The position numbers and the translations under genes were made by a program. From Beijerinckiaceae bacterium (GTDB lineage Bacteria; Pseudomonadota; Alphaproteobacteria; Rhizobiales; Beijerinckiaceae), in NCBI GenBank assembly GCA_947453205.1, contig CANGFT010000005.1, positions 1 to 64,000 of the forward strand: a stretch of DNA of 64,000 bases, in the 5' to 3' direction. This document shows positions 1-9,293 of the stretch, one piece after another. The stretch's first letter is position 1. Every line of letters begins with the position of its first letter. Under the pieces are notes generated by a model. It was given only the letters and a program-made list of their open reading frames with translations, made no database searches and had not been told where the DNA came from.

Positions 1-573
1 AGAAAACTGAAAAGTAGGCGCAGTTGTGGTGCCAGCTACCGCCACATCACTAATTTCAGTGAAGGTCTGCAGATTTCCGAGCGACGCGCTGATGGTCTGG
101 CGGGAATTGGCGCCTACCTGGAAGGCGAACTTGCCGTCCTTGCCGATGCCGCCCGTGCCGTCGAGGATGTTCGCGCCGTTCCACTGCGTGTTCTGGCCGA
201 TGCGGTTGATTTCCGCCTTGAGCTGCTGGAATTCACCGTCGAGGAAGCCGCGGTCCATCGCGTTGTTCGTGTCGTTCGACGCCTGGATCGCCAGTTCACG
301 CATGCGCTGCAGCATGTTGGTGACCTGCTCGGTCGCGCCTTCGGCGGTCTGGACCAGCGAGATGCCGTCGTTGGCGTTGCGGACGGCCTGGTTGAGGCCG
401 CGGATCTGCGAGGTGAGGCGGGTGCTGATGGCGAGGCCAGCGACGTCGTCGACGGCGTTGTTGATGCGCTTGCCCGTCGACAGCTGCTGCATGACGGTGG
501 CGAGGCTGCGCGCATTGGTGTTCAGGGACTGCTGCGCATAGAGCGAGCCGGTATTGGTGTTGATGGCGGTCAT
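1..573 (-). CDS. fliC: Flagellin, N-terminal part (runs off the left edge)
   Basis: This is the structural subunit of the flagellar filament, exported by the flagellar type III apparatus. The 191 codons visible hold the conserved N-terminal D0/D1 helices. It begins MTAINTN and contains the polar QQSLNT stretch, the STGKRINNAVDDVAG motif, NANDGISLVQTAEGA and MRELAIQASNDTN, all typical of bacterial flagellins. The ATG at 573 is preceded by a purine-rich GGAGACAGG. The frame stays open to base 1, so the variable and C-terminal regions lie outside the window. Alphaproteobacteria often carry several flagellin genes (fla/flaA), so the exact symbol is uncertain. An AT-rich gap lies upstream. Confidence 0.93.
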   Translation of the reverse strand, partial: MTAINTNTGSLYAQQSLNTNARSLATVMQQLSTGKRINNAVDDVAGLAISTRLTSQIRGLNQAVRNANDGISLVQTAEGATEQVTNMLQRMRELAIQASNDTNNAMDRGFLDGEFQQLKAEINRIGQNTQWNGANILDGTGGIGKDGKFAFQVGANSRQTISASLGNLQTFTEISDVAVAGTTTAPTFQFS

Positions 574-929
574 AACCTGTCTCCGCTTGTCTTGGTTCGA
601 TCAACGACGACGCGCCGCTGAGCCCGGCTCAACTGAGTGGACCGTTGATATAGTGAACGGCCAGACTTGCATCGTTTTTAAATAAAACGAGCCGAAATCG
701 ACTGTAAAAGTGGATTTGTTATAGTGTATAAATAGTAAATCTACCCTTCTTGTTTAATTAATGATTGTCAAAACGCCTCATGGTTAACAATTATATATTC
801 AGGAATCCACGGAGCTGGATAATCTTTTAAAACAATATCAATAATTACAAGTCCCACAGGCCTTTTCATCGAAAACCACCCCGCCCGCCGTGGACGAGGC
901 GCAGGATCGTGCGGACAGGCCGGTCAGCC
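574..929. other. AT-rich intergenic region upstream of flagellin
   Basis: This is the only gap over 300 bases without a gene. Its centre (about 640-870) is strikingly AT-rich compared with the GC-rich surroundings, with runs such as TTTAATTAATG and TTAACAATTATATATTC. A perfect 7-base inverted repeat, TCGTTTT-N5-AAAACGA, lies at 672-690. The flagellin promoter must be here, reading leftward, but I could not assign a confident sigma-28 or sigma-70 site. I see no ORF. Confidence 0.6.
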
Positions 930-1961
930 TCAGTCGCCCTTCGCCTTCTTCACCGTCGCAAGAACGCCCGGCGGAAAGGCGAGCGTTTCGGCCACCAGCC
1001 TGTCGAGCCCGGCGCCATCGAGGGGCGGGCCGATGTCGATGTTCTTCTCGCGGGTGAAGGCCACCAGTTCAGGGTCACGCATGGTCGCGTCAAAGGCGCC
1101 GCGCAGGGCCGCAAGCCGCTCTGGGGGCACGCCCGGCGTCGTCACGATGGAGCGCCCCATGGCGTTGCCCATGGCGAAGACCCGAAGCGCGGTGCGCGCC
1201 TCTTCGGTGCGGCCAAGCTCCATCATCAGGGGCACATCGGGCAGGTCGGGGGCGCGCTCCAGCGCATATTGCACGAGGATGTTGACCTTCTTCTCCCGCA
1301 GCCAGTCGGCGTTGTCGACCTTCATCGAGGCCCAGGACTTGCTGTTGCCCTCGACCTCGCCGCGCTGCATGGCGAGATTGGTTTCGCCGCCGCCGGGATA
1401 GCCGTTGACGATCTTGAACTTCGTGCCTGCAAGCTCGTTCAGCGCCTGCAGATAATAATAGGTGGGAGAGGTTGGCCCCGAGGCCCCCATCACCGTCTCG
1501 CGTCTGCGCGCATCCTCAAGCGTCTTCGTCTGCGACTCGCCCCAGGTGTAGGTCACCTCCACGACGGGTGCGACGCGGCCGATGAAGCGGAACTGCGACG
1601 CGTCATATTGTATGCCCTCGGACTTCAGGGCCTGTTCGATGGCTGCGGCCTGCGGCGCCATGGCGATCACGGAACCGTCGCGCGGCGCGGCCTTGTAGAG
1701 CCAGTTCGACATGGTGAGCTGGCCCGCGCCCGGCATGTTCTTGACGACGACGTTGGGAGCGCCGGGAATATGCTTGCCAATATATTTCGCCACCACCCGC
1801 GCATAGAGGTCATAGCCCCCGCCCGGCGTCGTGCCCACATAGAGTTCCAGATTGCGGCCCTTATAGAAGGCCTCGACGGCAGGGTCAGCCGCATGGGCTG
1901 CAAAGCTTGCGGCGATGAAGCCGACGCCCGCAAAAGGGGCGGCCCATATATGGCTGCGCAT
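930..1961 (-). CDS. Bug/TctC-family periplasmic substrate-binding protein
   Basis: This is a 343-residue binding protein of the Bug (TctC) type, the periplasmic receptor of tripartite tricarboxylate transporters, which usually bind small carboxylates. The N-terminus is a signal peptide ending near AAHAA. The mature part opens with FYKGRNLELYVGTTPGGGYD, followed by HIPGAPNVVVKNMPGAG and later GYPGGGETNLAMQRGEVEG, all family hallmarks. GGGAGGAG lies just upstream of the ATG. No tctA or tctB membrane gene is near. The gene is divergent from the E1 alpha gene across 145 bases, so the two may share control. The substrate is unknown. Confidence 0.9.
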   Translation of the reverse strand: MRSHIWAAPFAGVGFIAASFAAHAADPAVEAFYKGRNLELYVGTTPGGGYDLYARVVAKYIGKHIPGAPNVVVKNMPGAGQLTMSNWLYKAAPRDGSVIAMAPQAAAIEQALKSEGIQYDASQFRFIGRVAPVVEVTYTWGESQTKTLEDARRRETVMGASGPTSPTYYYLQALNELAGTKFKIVNGYPGGGETNLAMQRGEVEGNSKSWASMKVDNADWLREKKVNILVQYALERAPDLPDVPLMMELGRTEEARTALRVFAMGNAMGRSIVTTPGVPPERLAALRGAFDATMRDPELVAFTREKNIDIGPPLDGAGLDRLVAETLAFPPGVLATVKKAKGD

Positions 1962-2106
1962 TGCGCTCCTCCCTTATTTTTCATTAAGCATAACGCGCAT
2001 GCCCGATCCGGCAAGCCTGATTTTGGGCCCGCCCTTTCTGCTTTACGCGACCTGACCCGCCCTCTAGACTTCCCGCCAACGAAAAAGGCGAGGCCCGGAG
2101 GACAGA

Positions 2107-3108
2107 ATGAGCGCATCCCTGACAGGCGGCGAAAGGCTGGCGCTTCTTGAGCGCATGCTGCTCATGCGGCGTTTCGAGGAAGAGGTCATCAGCGCCGCAG
2201 CCGCTCATAAATATATCGGCCGCAATCATCTCTACATCGGCCACGAAGGCGTCGGCGGCCCGGCGCTCGTTCAGCTTGGCGCGCGGGACGTGACCCATTC
2301 CACCCATCGCAACCACGGTCATATGATCGCGCGGGGCGTTGATCCCGGCAAGGCGCTGGCCGAGATCATGGGGCGCGCAGGCGGCCTGTGCGGGGGCAAG
2401 GGCGGCACCTGGCACATGACCGATCCGACCAGGGGCTTCGGCTCCACCTCGGCCATGGTCGGCGGCTCCATCGGCATGTCCGTCGGCGCGGGCTTCGCGC
2501 GCAAGCAGCAGGGCGAGGGGGTGAGCGTCGCGCTCTTCGGCGATGGCGTGCTCGACGAGGGCATCAGCTATGAGGCCCTGAACTATTGCTCGAAATTCTC
2601 CCTGCCCGTGCTCTTCCTGTGCGAAAACAATTCGCAGGAAGGCGCGCATATCACCTCCATGTTGGCAGCCAAACGCCTGACCGACGTGCCAGCCTCCCTC
2701 GACATCGAGACCCATGTGGTCGATGGCGCGGACGCCGAGGCCGTGCATGGCTGCGTGCGGGCCGCACTGGCGAAAATCCGGGCGAACAGCCGTCCCATCT
2801 TCATCGAGGCGCAGCTCGCGCGCTGGCCAGGCTCGCACCAGATGCGCCCGGAACATACGACTGGCGTCACCGACATGAGCCTCGTCTGGGATGAGGCGCG
2901 CATCACCGGCGAACATGCCGACTGGGTGCGCCATCACGATCCGATCCGGCTTTACGCTGCGAAGCTTCTGGCCGCAGGCGCGGCGTCGAAGGATGAGCTC
3001 CTCGCCATCGACGCGCGCGTGAAGAATCAGATGGCCGCCGCCCGCGCCTATGCGGAGGCGAGCCCCTTCCCCGATGCGAGCGCCGCGCTCGAAAATGTCT
3101 TCGCCTGA
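2107..3108 (+). CDS. ThDP-dependent 2-oxoacid dehydrogenase E1, alpha subunit
   Basis: The 333-residue protein resembles the alpha subunit of pyruvate or acetoin dehydrogenase E1, which decarboxylates a 2-oxoacid on thiamine diphosphate. It has LLMRRFEEE near the N-terminus, the THRNHGHMIARG and GGKGGTWHM segments, and the ThDP motif GDG (about 145-147) running to ENN near residue 174. GGAGG precedes the ATG. E1 beta follows after 12 bases. No E2 lipoyl transferase or E3 is adjacent, so the complex may borrow these from elsewhere, or the pair may act alone, as in acetoin-type or transketolase-like systems. The true substrate is not evident. Confidence 0.9.
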   Translation: MSASLTGGERLALLERMLLMRRFEEEVISAAAAHKYIGRNHLYIGHEGVGGPALVQLGARDVTHSTHRNHGHMIARGVDPGKALAEIMGRAGGLCGGKGGTWHMTDPTRGFGSTSAMVGGSIGMSVGAGFARKQQGEGVSVALFGDGVLDEGISYEALNYCSKFSLPVLFLCENNSQEGAHITSMLAAKRLTDVPASLDIETHVVDGADAEAVHGCVRAALAKIRANSRPIFIEAQLARWPGSHQMRPEHTTGVTDMSLVWDEARITGEHADWVRHHDPIRLYAAKLLAAGAASKDELLAIDARVKNQMAAARAYAEASPFPDASAALENVFA

Positions 3109-3120
3109 GGGAGCATCACA

Positions 3121-4101
3121 ATGGCGCGCAAAACCTTCGCCACCGGCATGCTCGACGCCCTCGGCTACGCCCTCCAGACCGATCCCACCGTCGCCGTCCT
3201 CGGCGCCTGGAGCTTCATCAGGGATCGCGGCCTGCCGATCGAGCAAGAGGACGCCTTCTTCGATCGATATGGCGACCGGCTGATCGATCCGCCGACCTCC
3301 GAAAGCGTCATCGCCGCCATGGCGACGGGCGCGGCGGTCTGCGGCATGCGGCCCTTCGTCAATTTCGGCACCTCCAGCTTCGCCTTCGAGGCCTGGAACC
3401 AGATGATCAACGAAACGGGCAACGCCCATTTCATGTCGAATGGTCAGCTGAAGGCGCCGCTGGTGTTCCATATGTATTGCGGCATCCGCGGGGGCGGGGC
3501 GGCGCAGCACAGCCAGAGCCCGCAATCCATGTTCGCCAATGCGCCCGGCCTTGAACTCGTGCTGCCCTCGACGGCCGCAGATGCGCAGGGCCTGTTGCGC
3601 ACGGCGATCAGGAGCGACAATCCCACGATTTTCCTCACGCACACCAAACTGCTGCAATGGATGGGCGACACGCCCGACGGCGACTTCTCCATTCCCTTCG
3701 GGAAGGCGGATGTGAAGCGCGCAGGCCGCGACGTCACGGTGGTCGCGACCTCGCTCATGGTGCGCGAATCCTTGGCCGCAGCGGAGATTCTTGCGAAAGA
3801 GGGAATCGAGATCGAAGTCGTCGACCCCCGCACCATCGTGCCGCTCGATTCCGCCGCCATCTGCGCCTCGGTCGAAAAGACCGGACGGTTGCTTGTGGCC
3901 GAAGAAGCGGTGGCGACCTGCTCCATCGCCTCGGAGATCATCACCATCGTGGCCGAACAATCGCTGCATGCGCTGAAAGCGCCGCCCGTTCGGGTGGCCC
4001 GCCCCTCGGCCCCGCTCGCCTATGCGCCGACCCTCGAGAAGGCGGTGACGCCCGACGCCGACAAGATCGTCGCGGCCGTGCGCCGCATGTTGAACAAATA
4101 G
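3121..4101 (+). CDS. ThDP-dependent 2-oxoacid dehydrogenase E1, beta subunit (transketolase-like)
   Basis: This 326-residue protein is the partner of the preceding alpha subunit; together they form an alpha2beta2 E1. Visible features are the pyrimidine-domain Glu in the TSESVIAAMATGAA segment, the AAQHSQSPQ motif, the VLPSTAADAQGLLRTAI helix and a C-terminal transketolase domain with VDPRTIVPLD. The MARKTFATGMLDALGYAL start matches the family. It is preceded by GGGAG at good spacing and lies 12 bases after E1 alpha. The loop around residues 20-45 looks divergent from housekeeping pyruvate dehydrogenase, which favours a catabolic role. Confidence 0.9.
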   Translation: MARKTFATGMLDALGYALQTDPTVAVLGAWSFIRDRGLPIEQEDAFFDRYGDRLIDPPTSESVIAAMATGAAVCGMRPFVNFGTSSFAFEAWNQMINETGNAHFMSNGQLKAPLVFHMYCGIRGGGAAQHSQSPQSMFANAPGLELVLPSTAADAQGLLRTAIRSDNPTIFLTHTKLLQWMGDTPDGDFSIPFGKADVKRAGRDVTVVATSLMVRESLAAAEILAKEGIEIEVVDPRTIVPLDSAAICASVEKTGRLLVAEEAVATCSIASEIITIVAEQSLHALKAPPVRVARPSAPLAYAPTLEKAVTPDADKIVAAVRRMLNK

Positions 4102-4119
4102 CAGGCAAGAGAAACTGAC

Positions 4120-5073
4120 ATGACAACCCTCGTCACCGGCGCCGGCCTCATCGGAACCGCCTTCGCACGCCACGCCATCAAGCGCGGCGAAAGGATCGTC
4201 TTCTTTGATCCTGAACCGCGCGAGAGCTTCCTGCGGTTCAAGCTTGGCGAGAGCGGCTATGACTTCGTGCGCAAGGATGTGCGCGATCTGCCTGCGCTGG
4301 TTGAGGCGATGCAGGAGCACAGGCCCACGACCGTCGTCCACACCGCAGGCCTCATCGGCGGGCGCGTGCAGCAATCATTGTCCGCCGCCTTCGACATCAA
4401 TCTCGGCGGCACCAAGAACGTCGCAGAGGCCGTGCGCCTCACCGGCGTGAAGCGGCTCGTGCATATCTCGACCTTCGGCGTCTACGACATGCGCCGGGAG
4501 GTGACCGGCCCCGTGACGGAAGAGTTCCCACGCGGCGCCGGGCGCGGCTATGGCAATTACAAGGGCGCGAAGGAGCTGATCCTCGAAGCCTACCAGCAGC
4601 AATACAAATTCGAACTGCTGATGCTGCGGCCCGCCAATGTCTATGGCTTCGGCCATTTCTTCGCGGGCTCCTCCGGCGGGATGAAGATGCAGGCGCTGCT
4701 GCACACGGGGCTTGATGGCGGCAAGGCGCGCATTCCCGCCTCCGAAACCATGGCCAATGAATATATCTACGCCGACGACATGGGCCGCGCGGTGGACTGC
4801 GCCGCGACCGCGCCCATGCCGGCGAAGACCATCTTCAACATCGGCAACGGCTTCGTGTCGCCCTTCGAGGATGTGGTGAAGACCGTGAAGGAGATCGCCC
4901 CCGCCCTCGAATATGAGATCGAGCCGGGCGAGCCGCCCAAATCAAAATCCTACCCGCTGGATATATCGGGCGCTGAAAAACACATCGGCTGGAAGCCGCA
5001 CTATTCGCTGCGCGAAGGCTTTGCGGATTTCTTCGAGGAGTTGAAGCGCGCGCGGGCGCAGGGCTTCATCTGA
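4120..5073 (+). CDS. NAD-dependent epimerase/dehydratase (extended SDR)
   Basis: This is a 317-residue extended short-chain dehydrogenase. The N-terminal Rossmann motif is TLVTGAGLIGTAFA, the ISTFG strand supplies the active-site Ser/Thr, and YGNYK is the catalytic YxxxK. The RPANVYG segment is typical of sugar-nucleotide epimerases and 3-beta-HSD-like enzymes. It is the third gene of the E1 operon, 18 bases after E1 beta, so it probably oxidises or reduces the same catabolite rather than making surface sugars. That role is inference. It converges on the next binding-protein gene with a gap of only 9 bases. Confidence 0.85.
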   Translation: MTTLVTGAGLIGTAFARHAIKRGERIVFFDPEPRESFLRFKLGESGYDFVRKDVRDLPALVEAMQEHRPTTVVHTAGLIGGRVQQSLSAAFDINLGGTKNVAEAVRLTGVKRLVHISTFGVYDMRREVTGPVTEEFPRGAGRGYGNYKGAKELILEAYQQQYKFELLMLRPANVYGFGHFFAGSSGGMKMQALLHTGLDGGKARIPASETMANEYIYADDMGRAVDCAATAPMPAKTIFNIGNGFVSPFEDVVKTVKEIAPALEYEIEPGEPPKSKSYPLDISGAEKHIGWKPHYSLREGFADFFEELKRARAQGFI

Positions 5074-5082
5074 GAGCCGCGC

Positions 5083-6090
5083 TCACTCCATCGGCCCCAT
5101 GACTTCCTTCGCCTTCTGAATGATGGCGGGGGGAGCCTTGATGGTGGCCTCGACGATGCTCGCCACCTCCTGTGCGGATTGCGGGGCGATCTCGTGATCC
5201 ATTTTGCGGGCTTCGGCGAGGAAAGCCTCGTCACGCAGGGTCTGATCGAAAGCCGAGCGCAATATGGCGAGCCGATCCTCGGGCACGCCGGGCGGGGCGA
5301 GATAGGGCCGGCCCAGCGCGATGGGCGCGGAGATGAGTTCGAGGATCTTGCGCTCCTCCTCGTTGCGGCCAAGCTCCGACAGCAAGGGAACATCCGGCAG
5401 TTCAGGATCGCGCTTGCTGCCGATCTGCATGATGATGTCGACCTTCTTCTCGCTCAGCCAATCCGGATGGTCGCTGCGCAGGCCCGTGTAGCTGCCGGTG
5501 CGCGCCTGCACCTCGCCGCGCTCCATGGCGAGGTCGATCTCGCTGGTGGCCTTGTAGCCCAGCACAATCTTGAACTTCGCGCCCAGCAGCGCATTCATGG
5601 CGGCGGGATAGATGACGATGCTGGAGCCGACGCCCGTGCCGCCCAGCACCACTTCACGCCGGAAGACCTCCTGGACGGTCTTCACCCCGGCGCCCGCCCA
5701 GACATAGGCGATTGAATTATAGGTGCCGGTGGAGCCGATCCAGTTGAACTTCGTCACATCATACTGAATGCCGCGCCCATCGAGCGCCTGATGCAGCGGA
5801 ATGGAGTTGTTGATCGTGGCGATATGGGTGCCGTCCCTGGGCGCCGAGACATACATGAAATTGGTGGCGAGCACATTGCCGCCGCCCGGCATGCTCTTCA
5901 CGACCATGGACGGCGCGCCCGGAATATATCGGGGCATGTGCCTGGACATGGCGAGGGCGATGTTATGATAGCTGCCGCCGTTGCCGGTGCTGTTGATGAT
6001 GGTGATGGTTTTGTTTTTAAAAAAATCCTCTGCATCGGCGCCGCCCGCCGAAGCAAGCACCAGCAATGCGCTCATGGCCATGCGCCGCAT
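5083..6090 (-). CDS. Bug/TctC-family periplasmic substrate-binding protein
   Basis: The second binding protein of this family has 335 residues from the chosen ATG at 6090, which has GGGAGG seven bases upstream. A longer GTG start at 6114 would leave that Shine-Dalgarno inside the gene. The MRRMAMSALLVLASAGGADAE stretch is a signal peptide. The mature protein starts DFFKNKTITIINSTGNGGS and has YIPGAPSMVVKSMPGGGN, APRDGT and DLAMERGEVQA. It is last in a leftward run after the Rieske and ThDP genes, so it may deliver their substrate to the cell. No TctA/B partner is near. Confidence 0.9.
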   Translation of the reverse strand: MRRMAMSALLVLASAGGADAEDFFKNKTITIINSTGNGGSYHNIALAMSRHMPRYIPGAPSMVVKSMPGGGNVLATNFMYVSAPRDGTHIATINNSIPLHQALDGRGIQYDVTKFNWIGSTGTYNSIAYVWAGAGVKTVQEVFRREVVLGGTGVGSSIVIYPAAMNALLGAKFKIVLGYKATSEIDLAMERGEVQARTGSYTGLRSDHPDWLSEKKVDIIMQIGSKRDPELPDVPLLSELGRNEEERKILELISAPIALGRPYLAPPGVPEDRLAILRSAFDQTLRDEAFLAEARKMDHEIAPQSAQEVASIVEATIKAPPAIIQKAKEVMGPME

Positions 6091-6173
6091 GTCTACCTCC
6101 CCATCGGGCTTCACCCGTTTTCATTATGGACAGGACGCACTCTTTGCGGAGCGCGCCCTGCGATGCCCTCAGG

Positions 6174-7802
6174 TCAAGTGAAGTCGTAGCCTTCCTTGAC
6201 CACGAATTCGAGCAGGAAGGGCTTGCCCTTCTGCGTCACCTCCACCGCTTCCTTGATCGCGGGGATGATGTGGCTCGTCTTGTCGACGCGGTTGGAGGTC
6301 ACGTTGAGGGCCTCCGCCAGCTTGGCGTAGTTGCCGCCGACGTCGATCGCATTGAACTTGGCGGTCGAGGTCTCCATGACATGCCGCTCCGCCGCCATGA
6401 CAGCATTGTTGAAGACGATGGTGAGCGAGGCGATGCCATTGCGCGCCGCCGTCTCGAGATCCATGCCGGTCATGCCGATGGCGGCATCGCCCATGACGTT
6501 GATGCAGAGCTTGTCGGGCGAGGCGAGCTTGGCGCCCATGGTCAGGCCGAGCCCATGGCCAAGCTGGGTCGACTTGCCCCAACCCATGTAGCTGCCAGCC
6601 TTCGTGGTCTGCCAGAAGGGCAGAAGCTGTTTGCGCGGGCTGCCGGAATCATGGGTGATGATGGTGTTGTCGCGATCCACGGTGTTCATGAGGTCGCGGA
6701 TGATGCGGTACTGGTTGAGCGGAGTCTCCTCCGAATTGAGGTTGTGGCCCCAGCCCTCCAGCCATTCCGCCTTCGCTGATGCGATTTCCGATTTGAGGTC
6801 GGAGAGGCTGCGGTTGGCGTCGCCCGTCTTCTGGCGCGCGACCTCCTCGATGAGAGCTTCGAGCACGAGGCGGGCGTCGCCCACAAGGCCGAGATCGCAG
6901 CGGATGTCCTTGTTGATGTCGTTCGGGTCATTGGTCGAGTGAACGAGCGTCTTGCCCGCAGGCAAAGCGGGGCCGAAGGAGGTGCGCGTGAGGCTGGAGC
7001 CGACCGCGAAGACAAGGTCCGCGCCCTGCATGAAGGTCGTATACATCCGCGGCTGCACGCGGGTGGAGGCGCCGAGCGAGAGCGGATGAGCGTCGGGAAT
7101 CGCGCTCTTGCCGGGGTTGGTGCAGGCCACGGGCGCGGGGATCATTTCAGCGAGCATGGCGAGCTGTTCGCTGGCGTCGGCGTAATGGATGCCCTGGCCC
7201 GCCCAGATCACCGGATTGCGCGCGGCGAGCAGCATGGCGGCGGCGCGTTTCACGGCGGCGGGATCAGGTGCGACGCGCAGGGGCTCCACGGGCTTGTAAT
7301 CAATCTCGCCCTCGAACTCGGCTTCAAACACCTCGTTGGGAATCTCGACAAGCACCGGCCCGCCCTTGCCGCTGCGCATGATCTGATAGGCGCGGCGGAA
7401 GAGTTCGGGCAGCTCCTGCACATGATGCGCCATGGCCGCCCATTTGGTGATGGGCTTGAAGACCTCCGCAGCGCGGAAGGTCGGATGGTTATATTGACGC
7501 TTGAGATTATAGCCCGCGGGGATCACCAGCATGGGCACATTTTCGCTGAAAGCCTGCGACACGCCGGGGAAGGCGTTTTCAATGCCGGGGCCTTGCTGGG
7601 CCACGAAGACGCCGTTCTGGCGCCCGCGACGGATGCGGGTGAAGCCATCGGCGAGGCCCACACCCACGCGCTCCTGACGGCACAGAATGGGGCGGATGTC
7701 GATGCGCGCCGCTGCGTCGATGAGGGGGTTGCGGGGATAGCAGGACAGAAACTCCGTCCCCTCACGCTTCAAAATCTGAGCAACGACATCTGCGCCATTC
7801 AT
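6174..7802 (-). CDS. Thiamine-pyrophosphate-requiring enzyme (acetolactate synthase-like)
   Basis: This 542-residue enzyme has the three-domain ThDP fold of acetolactate synthase and benzoylformate decarboxylase relatives. Catalytic Glu44 sits in RQERVGVGLADG, GGPVLVEIPNEV ends the first domain, and the cofactor motif MGDAAIGMTG...FNN lies near residues 440-470. It has no signal peptide, so it is cytoplasmic. I chose the ATG at 7802 because AGGGAG lies just upstream; the frame extends further but overlaps the Rieske gene. It is 29 bases behind that gene. Decarboxylation or carboligation of a 2-oxoacid is inferred; the substrate is unknown. Confidence 0.85.
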   Translation of the reverse strand: MNGADVVAQILKREGTEFLSCYPRNPLIDAAARIDIRPILCRQERVGVGLADGFTRIRRGRQNGVFVAQQGPGIENAFPGVSQAFSENVPMLVIPAGYNLKRQYNHPTFRAAEVFKPITKWAAMAHHVQELPELFRRAYQIMRSGKGGPVLVEIPNEVFEAEFEGEIDYKPVEPLRVAPDPAAVKRAAAMLLAARNPVIWAGQGIHYADASEQLAMLAEMIPAPVACTNPGKSAIPDAHPLSLGASTRVQPRMYTTFMQGADLVFAVGSSLTRTSFGPALPAGKTLVHSTNDPNDINKDIRCDLGLVGDARLVLEALIEEVARQKTGDANRSLSDLKSEIASAKAEWLEGWGHNLNSEETPLNQYRIIRDLMNTVDRDNTIITHDSGSPRKQLLPFWQTTKAGSYMGWGKSTQLGHGLGLTMGAKLASPDKLCINVMGDAAIGMTGMDLETAARNGIASLTIVFNNAVMAAERHVMETSTAKFNAIDVGGNYAKLAEALNVTSNRVDKTSHIIPAIKEAVEVTQKGKPFLLEFVVKEGYDFT

Positions 7803-7831
7803 TCCATTCACTCCCTTGTTCTGATTTCCTG

Positions 7832-9079
7832 TCAGCCGGCGATCTTGTCGACGGTGAGCTTTTCCTTCACCACCGCCGAAAGCGGCACGCCGGGCGGACA
7901 TTCGTGGCGGAAGGACCGCACGCGATAGCCTGCGGGGTCCATGCCGATGAGCGGCTTGCCGTCGGCGAAATCTTGCAGGGCCTTCAGCAGCAGCTTGCGG
8001 ATGCGCACGATGCCGGAATCGCCGACGAAGAGAAATTCCTGCGTGCGGTCGGCGATGGGCCCCATGGATTCCTGCATGGCGCAATCCTGCACGCCAAGGC
8101 CCCGGATGCCCGTGTAGGACCGGCCGCTCGCCTGCAATGCGCGGTCGATCATATAGTCGTTGCTGCGGTTGGCCTTGGCGATGTCCGTGCCGGGGATGTT
8201 GTCGGTATGGATGCCCCGCCATTCGAGCTCACGCTCGAGGTCTTCATCGGTCAGCGGCCGCTCGGGATGGAAATTGATGCTGTAGAGCATCGTGTTCTCG
8301 TCATCGATGGGCGCCCAGATATGCGCGCCGAGCGGCACCGAGGGGATGATCTTGTGGAAGGGAAAGAGCATCACATCCACATGCCAGGAGGTGGCGCCGC
8401 TCTCAAGCTCGCGCCCGCCTGCGACGGCGAAGCCGAAGTCGAGGGGCAGAACCTCGTATTTGGTCGGCACGATGCGCCGGTCATGGTCCGTGCGGCCTCG
8501 GCGCATGTCGACCTGGCCGCTGTGCAGGAAGGACAGATGGCTCGCGTCAAAGCCGCCTTCGAGCCCCTGCAGCCAGTTGCATTCCTGAATGTGGCGCGTG
8601 GAGAACCGCTGGGCCGCAGGCACGAGCGCCCATTCGAGATCGGGAAACGCCGGCTTGTGCTCGGGCGGGCCCATATAGGTCCAGACCATGTCGCCACGCT
8701 CGATGCAGGGGTAGGACTTGGCGCGGACCTGATCCTTCACATTGCTGCCCGGCGGCACGCAGGGCACGTCGAGGCACTTGCCGTGAATGTCGAACTTCAC
8801 GCCATGGTAGACGCAGCGCAAGCCGCCCTCTTCGTTGCGGCCATAGAAGAGCGAGGCGGTGCGGTGCGGGCAATATTCGCCGAGAAGGCCGGGATTGCCG
8901 TCGCTGTCGCGGAAGAGCACCAGATTCTCGCCCATGAGGCGCACCCGCACGGGCGGACAGTCGGGCTTTTCGATCTGGTTTGAAAAGGCCGCGGGAATCC
9001 AGTAGCGGCGCATCAGTTCGCCCATGGGCGTGCCGGGACCGACGCGCGTGAGCAGTTCGTTTTCTTCAGCAGACAACAT
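7832..9079 (-). CDS. Rieske non-heme iron aromatic-ring-hydroxylating oxygenase, large subunit
   Basis: This 415-residue protein resembles the phthalate 4,5-dioxygenase type of oxygenase component. The Rieske [2Fe-2S] ligands are Cys70, His72, Cys89 and His92 (CPHR and CVYHG). The mononuclear-iron segment GGFDASHLSFLH follows near residue 190. The start MLSAEENELLTRVGPGTPMGEL is typical of this subgroup; I place it at 9079, with G-rich GGGGGGA upstream. No reductase or ferredoxin gene is adjacent. The nearest flavin reductase (11366) is in another operon and need not be its partner. The substrate is unknown. Confidence 0.9.
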   Translation of the reverse strand: MLSAEENELLTRVGPGTPMGELMRRYWIPAAFSNQIEKPDCPPVRVRLMGENLVLFRDSDGNPGLLGEYCPHRTASLFYGRNEEGGLRCVYHGVKFDIHGKCLDVPCVPPGSNVKDQVRAKSYPCIERGDMVWTYMGPPEHKPAFPDLEWALVPAAQRFSTRHIQECNWLQGLEGGFDASHLSFLHSGQVDMRRGRTDHDRRIVPTKYEVLPLDFGFAVAGGRELESGATSWHVDVMLFPFHKIIPSVPLGAHIWAPIDDENTMLYSINFHPERPLTDEDLERELEWRGIHTDNIPGTDIAKANRSNDYMIDRALQASGRSYTGIRGLGVQDCAMQESMGPIADRTQEFLFVGDSGIVRIRKLLLKALQDFADGKPLIGMDPAGYRVRSFRHECPPGVPLSAVVKEKLTVDKIAG

Positions 9080-9293
9080 GTTCGTCCCCCCGTGACGCAA
9101 AGAGGCGGCAGGCGTCATCGCCGCTCGAACGGCGGGCGCCATTCCGGCGCATGCGCAGCTTGTCGCTGATCTCTGCGGACCGTTCCTCCCATGCCCGTTG
9201 GATCCCTGAGTCTTTCGCTCAGCGAACAGGCCTGAGGAAAATTATCGCAGCAGGTCAGCACTGTCGACTGCCGCGCAGCATTTATTTGAAAGA

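Noticed and set aside
1984-4374. A 796-residue open frame on the minus strand opposite the E1 genes
   Set aside because: It is antisense to two clear E1 genes. Its translation is low-complexity and His/Arg/Gly-rich with no family motifs, as expected from high-GC shadow frames.
7803-8222. N-terminal extension of the ThDP gene into the Rieske gene
   Set aside because: The ALS-like fold begins at the ATG at 7802 with a Shine-Dalgarno just upstream. The extra 140 residues are a shadow of the Rieske frame.
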